Source: Paenibacillus sp. FSL R10-2734
Lineage (GTDB): Bacteria; Bacillota; Bacilli; Paenibacillales; Paenibacillaceae
DNA: 64,000 nt
Assembly (NCBI RefSeq): GCF_037963865.1
Contig: NZ_CP150170.1
Span: 2,046,001-2,110,000, forward strand
Direction: 5' to 3'
Shown: positions 63,430 through 64,000 of the stretch, piece by piece
Position numbering within the stretch: position 1 is the first letter of the stretch
Layout of the letters: the number at the start of each line of letters is the position of its first letter
Translations under genes and position numbers: made by a program
Notes under the pieces: generated by a model
Told to the model about the DNA's origin: nothing
The model's input: only the letters and a program-made list of their open reading frames with translations
Database searches by the model: none

Positions 63430-63822
63430 TTAGCTTTTCTGTAAATTAACACCAAACATTCCACCTAAAGCGCCAATGGCTGCAGCGGCCAGAACCCAAA
63501 GGAGATCAACACCAGAAGGTGAGCTATCCAGTGCTAGAAATCCAATTAACAGAACGATAATCCCGTAAAAGATTCCTGTAAGACTTCCTTGATACCAGCC
63601 TTTGTTAGTGGCTCTACGACCGGCGGTTAGTCCTCCGAATGCTGCGGCTATGCCGTGTACAATATAAGTGTACATTGAGAGATCCTGCTCCTTCAGGCCG
63701 CTGCCCCATAATAAAAGAGAGAGGACAAACGCGCCGAGCAGCATCCAAAGGAATGATCGACATAGGCCGGATAACACAGGGTTGGCTATTCTCCATGAGA
63801 ACAGGCGCCGGATTAAATACAT
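63430..63822 (-). CDS. YrzE-like (TIGR04086 family) membrane protein
   Basis: A 130-residue protein with four hydrophobic segments (FLWMLLGAFVLSLLLW, YTYIVHGIAAAFGGLTAGR, GSLTGIFYGIIVLLIGFLAL, LLWVLAAAAIGALGGMFGV), typical of the TIGR04086 family. In B. subtilis the relative YrzE lies beside yajC (YrbF), matching this neighbourhood. AGGAGG precedes the ATG. Function unknown. The remaining 178 bases to the window end hold no recognisable gene. Confidence 0.88.
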   Translation of the reverse strand: MYLIRRLFSWRIANPVLSGLCRSFLWMLLGAFVLSLLLWGSGLKEQDLSMYTYIVHGIAAAFGGLTAGRRATNKGWYQGSLTGIFYGIIVLLIGFLALDSSPSGVDLLWVLAAAAIGALGGMFGVNLQKS

Positions 63823-64000
63823 GGTACAACCTCCTAAAGTTTTATTAAAAAAATTAATCTACATAAGTTATTATTCATTGTATGGGGAGGCTTGCCCCAA
63901 TAGTACAAGAATGGGCATTGCAGCCCTTTTACCATTAATTAATATGTGAGCTTCCGAATGTTCCCTGTGCTGAGCGGTCAGAATAGGGTTACATTAATCC

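Overview
The window is a chromosomal stretch of a spore-forming Bacillota, almost certainly a Paenibacillus. The evidence is the 16S rRNA signature, the sporulation genes (spo0B, spoIVFA/spoIVFB, bofC, a SafA/ExsA-like coat protein, a SpoIID/LytB protein) and gene orders shared with Bacillus subtilis (mreBCD-minCD, rplU-prp-rpmA-spo0B-obg-pheB-hom-thrB-pheA, bofC-ruvCAB-queA-tgt-yajC). No insertion sequence, integrase or CRISPR array was seen.

Layout. 1-7126: cell shape and division (mreB partial, mreC, mreD, minC, minD), the SpoIVF protease complex and RNase G. 7128-10627: the L21/L27 ribosomal operon with its 5' leader and the L27-processing protease, then spo0B and obgE. 10841-13703: a three-gene membrane/zinc-ribbon operon resembling B. 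subtilis ydjFGHI. 13824-18394: an amino-acid operon (pheB, hom, thrB, pheA, ilvE). 18720-20417: a LysM spore-coat protein with six 13-residue repeats. 20683-25921: one complete rRNA operon (16S-23S-5S, no spacer tRNAs). A TmrB-family gene remnant follows, then nine tRNA genes and a broken tRNA-Leu (26734-27808).

27731-43578 looks like an accessory island. It starts just after tRNA-Lys(CTT) and ends at a second, 5'-truncated tRNA-Lys(CTT) copy that still sits next to a terminator. Inside is a carbohydrate-catabolism cluster whose codon use looks visibly GC-richer than the flanks: a GHL6-type glycosidase, GH2, GH94 phosphorylase, GH88, an SGNH esterase, a possible mutarotase-like protein and three AraC regulators. 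No enzyme has a signal peptide and no transporter is encoded, so the cluster probably processes imported oligosaccharides. A 40-bp element repeated before two of its transcription units is a candidate AraC-family operator.

43688-53102 holds stand-alone metabolic genes: two aldo/keto reductases, an AXE1-type esterase, FabV enoyl reductase, and an operon of an ornithine-cyclodeaminase-family protein, an M19 dipeptidase and a CocE-type hydrolase. 53103-54131 is a decayed junction with a truncated MerR gene. 54185-62017 returns to the conserved core (bofC, ruvCAB, SpoIID-like, queA, tgt, yajC), followed by a PAP2 phosphatase and a YrzE-like membrane protein on the minus strand.

Five intergenic regions (26.1, 28.0, 47.2, 53.3 and 62.2 kb) carry degenerate short repeats, mostly in symmetric forward/reverse arrangements. 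The two CGGAC-type loci (28.0 and 47.2 kb) resemble each other, as do the two TGTACAAAGTACA-type loci (26.1 and 62.2 kb). These repeats and the tRNA-Lys-bounded island are the most unusual structures in the window.
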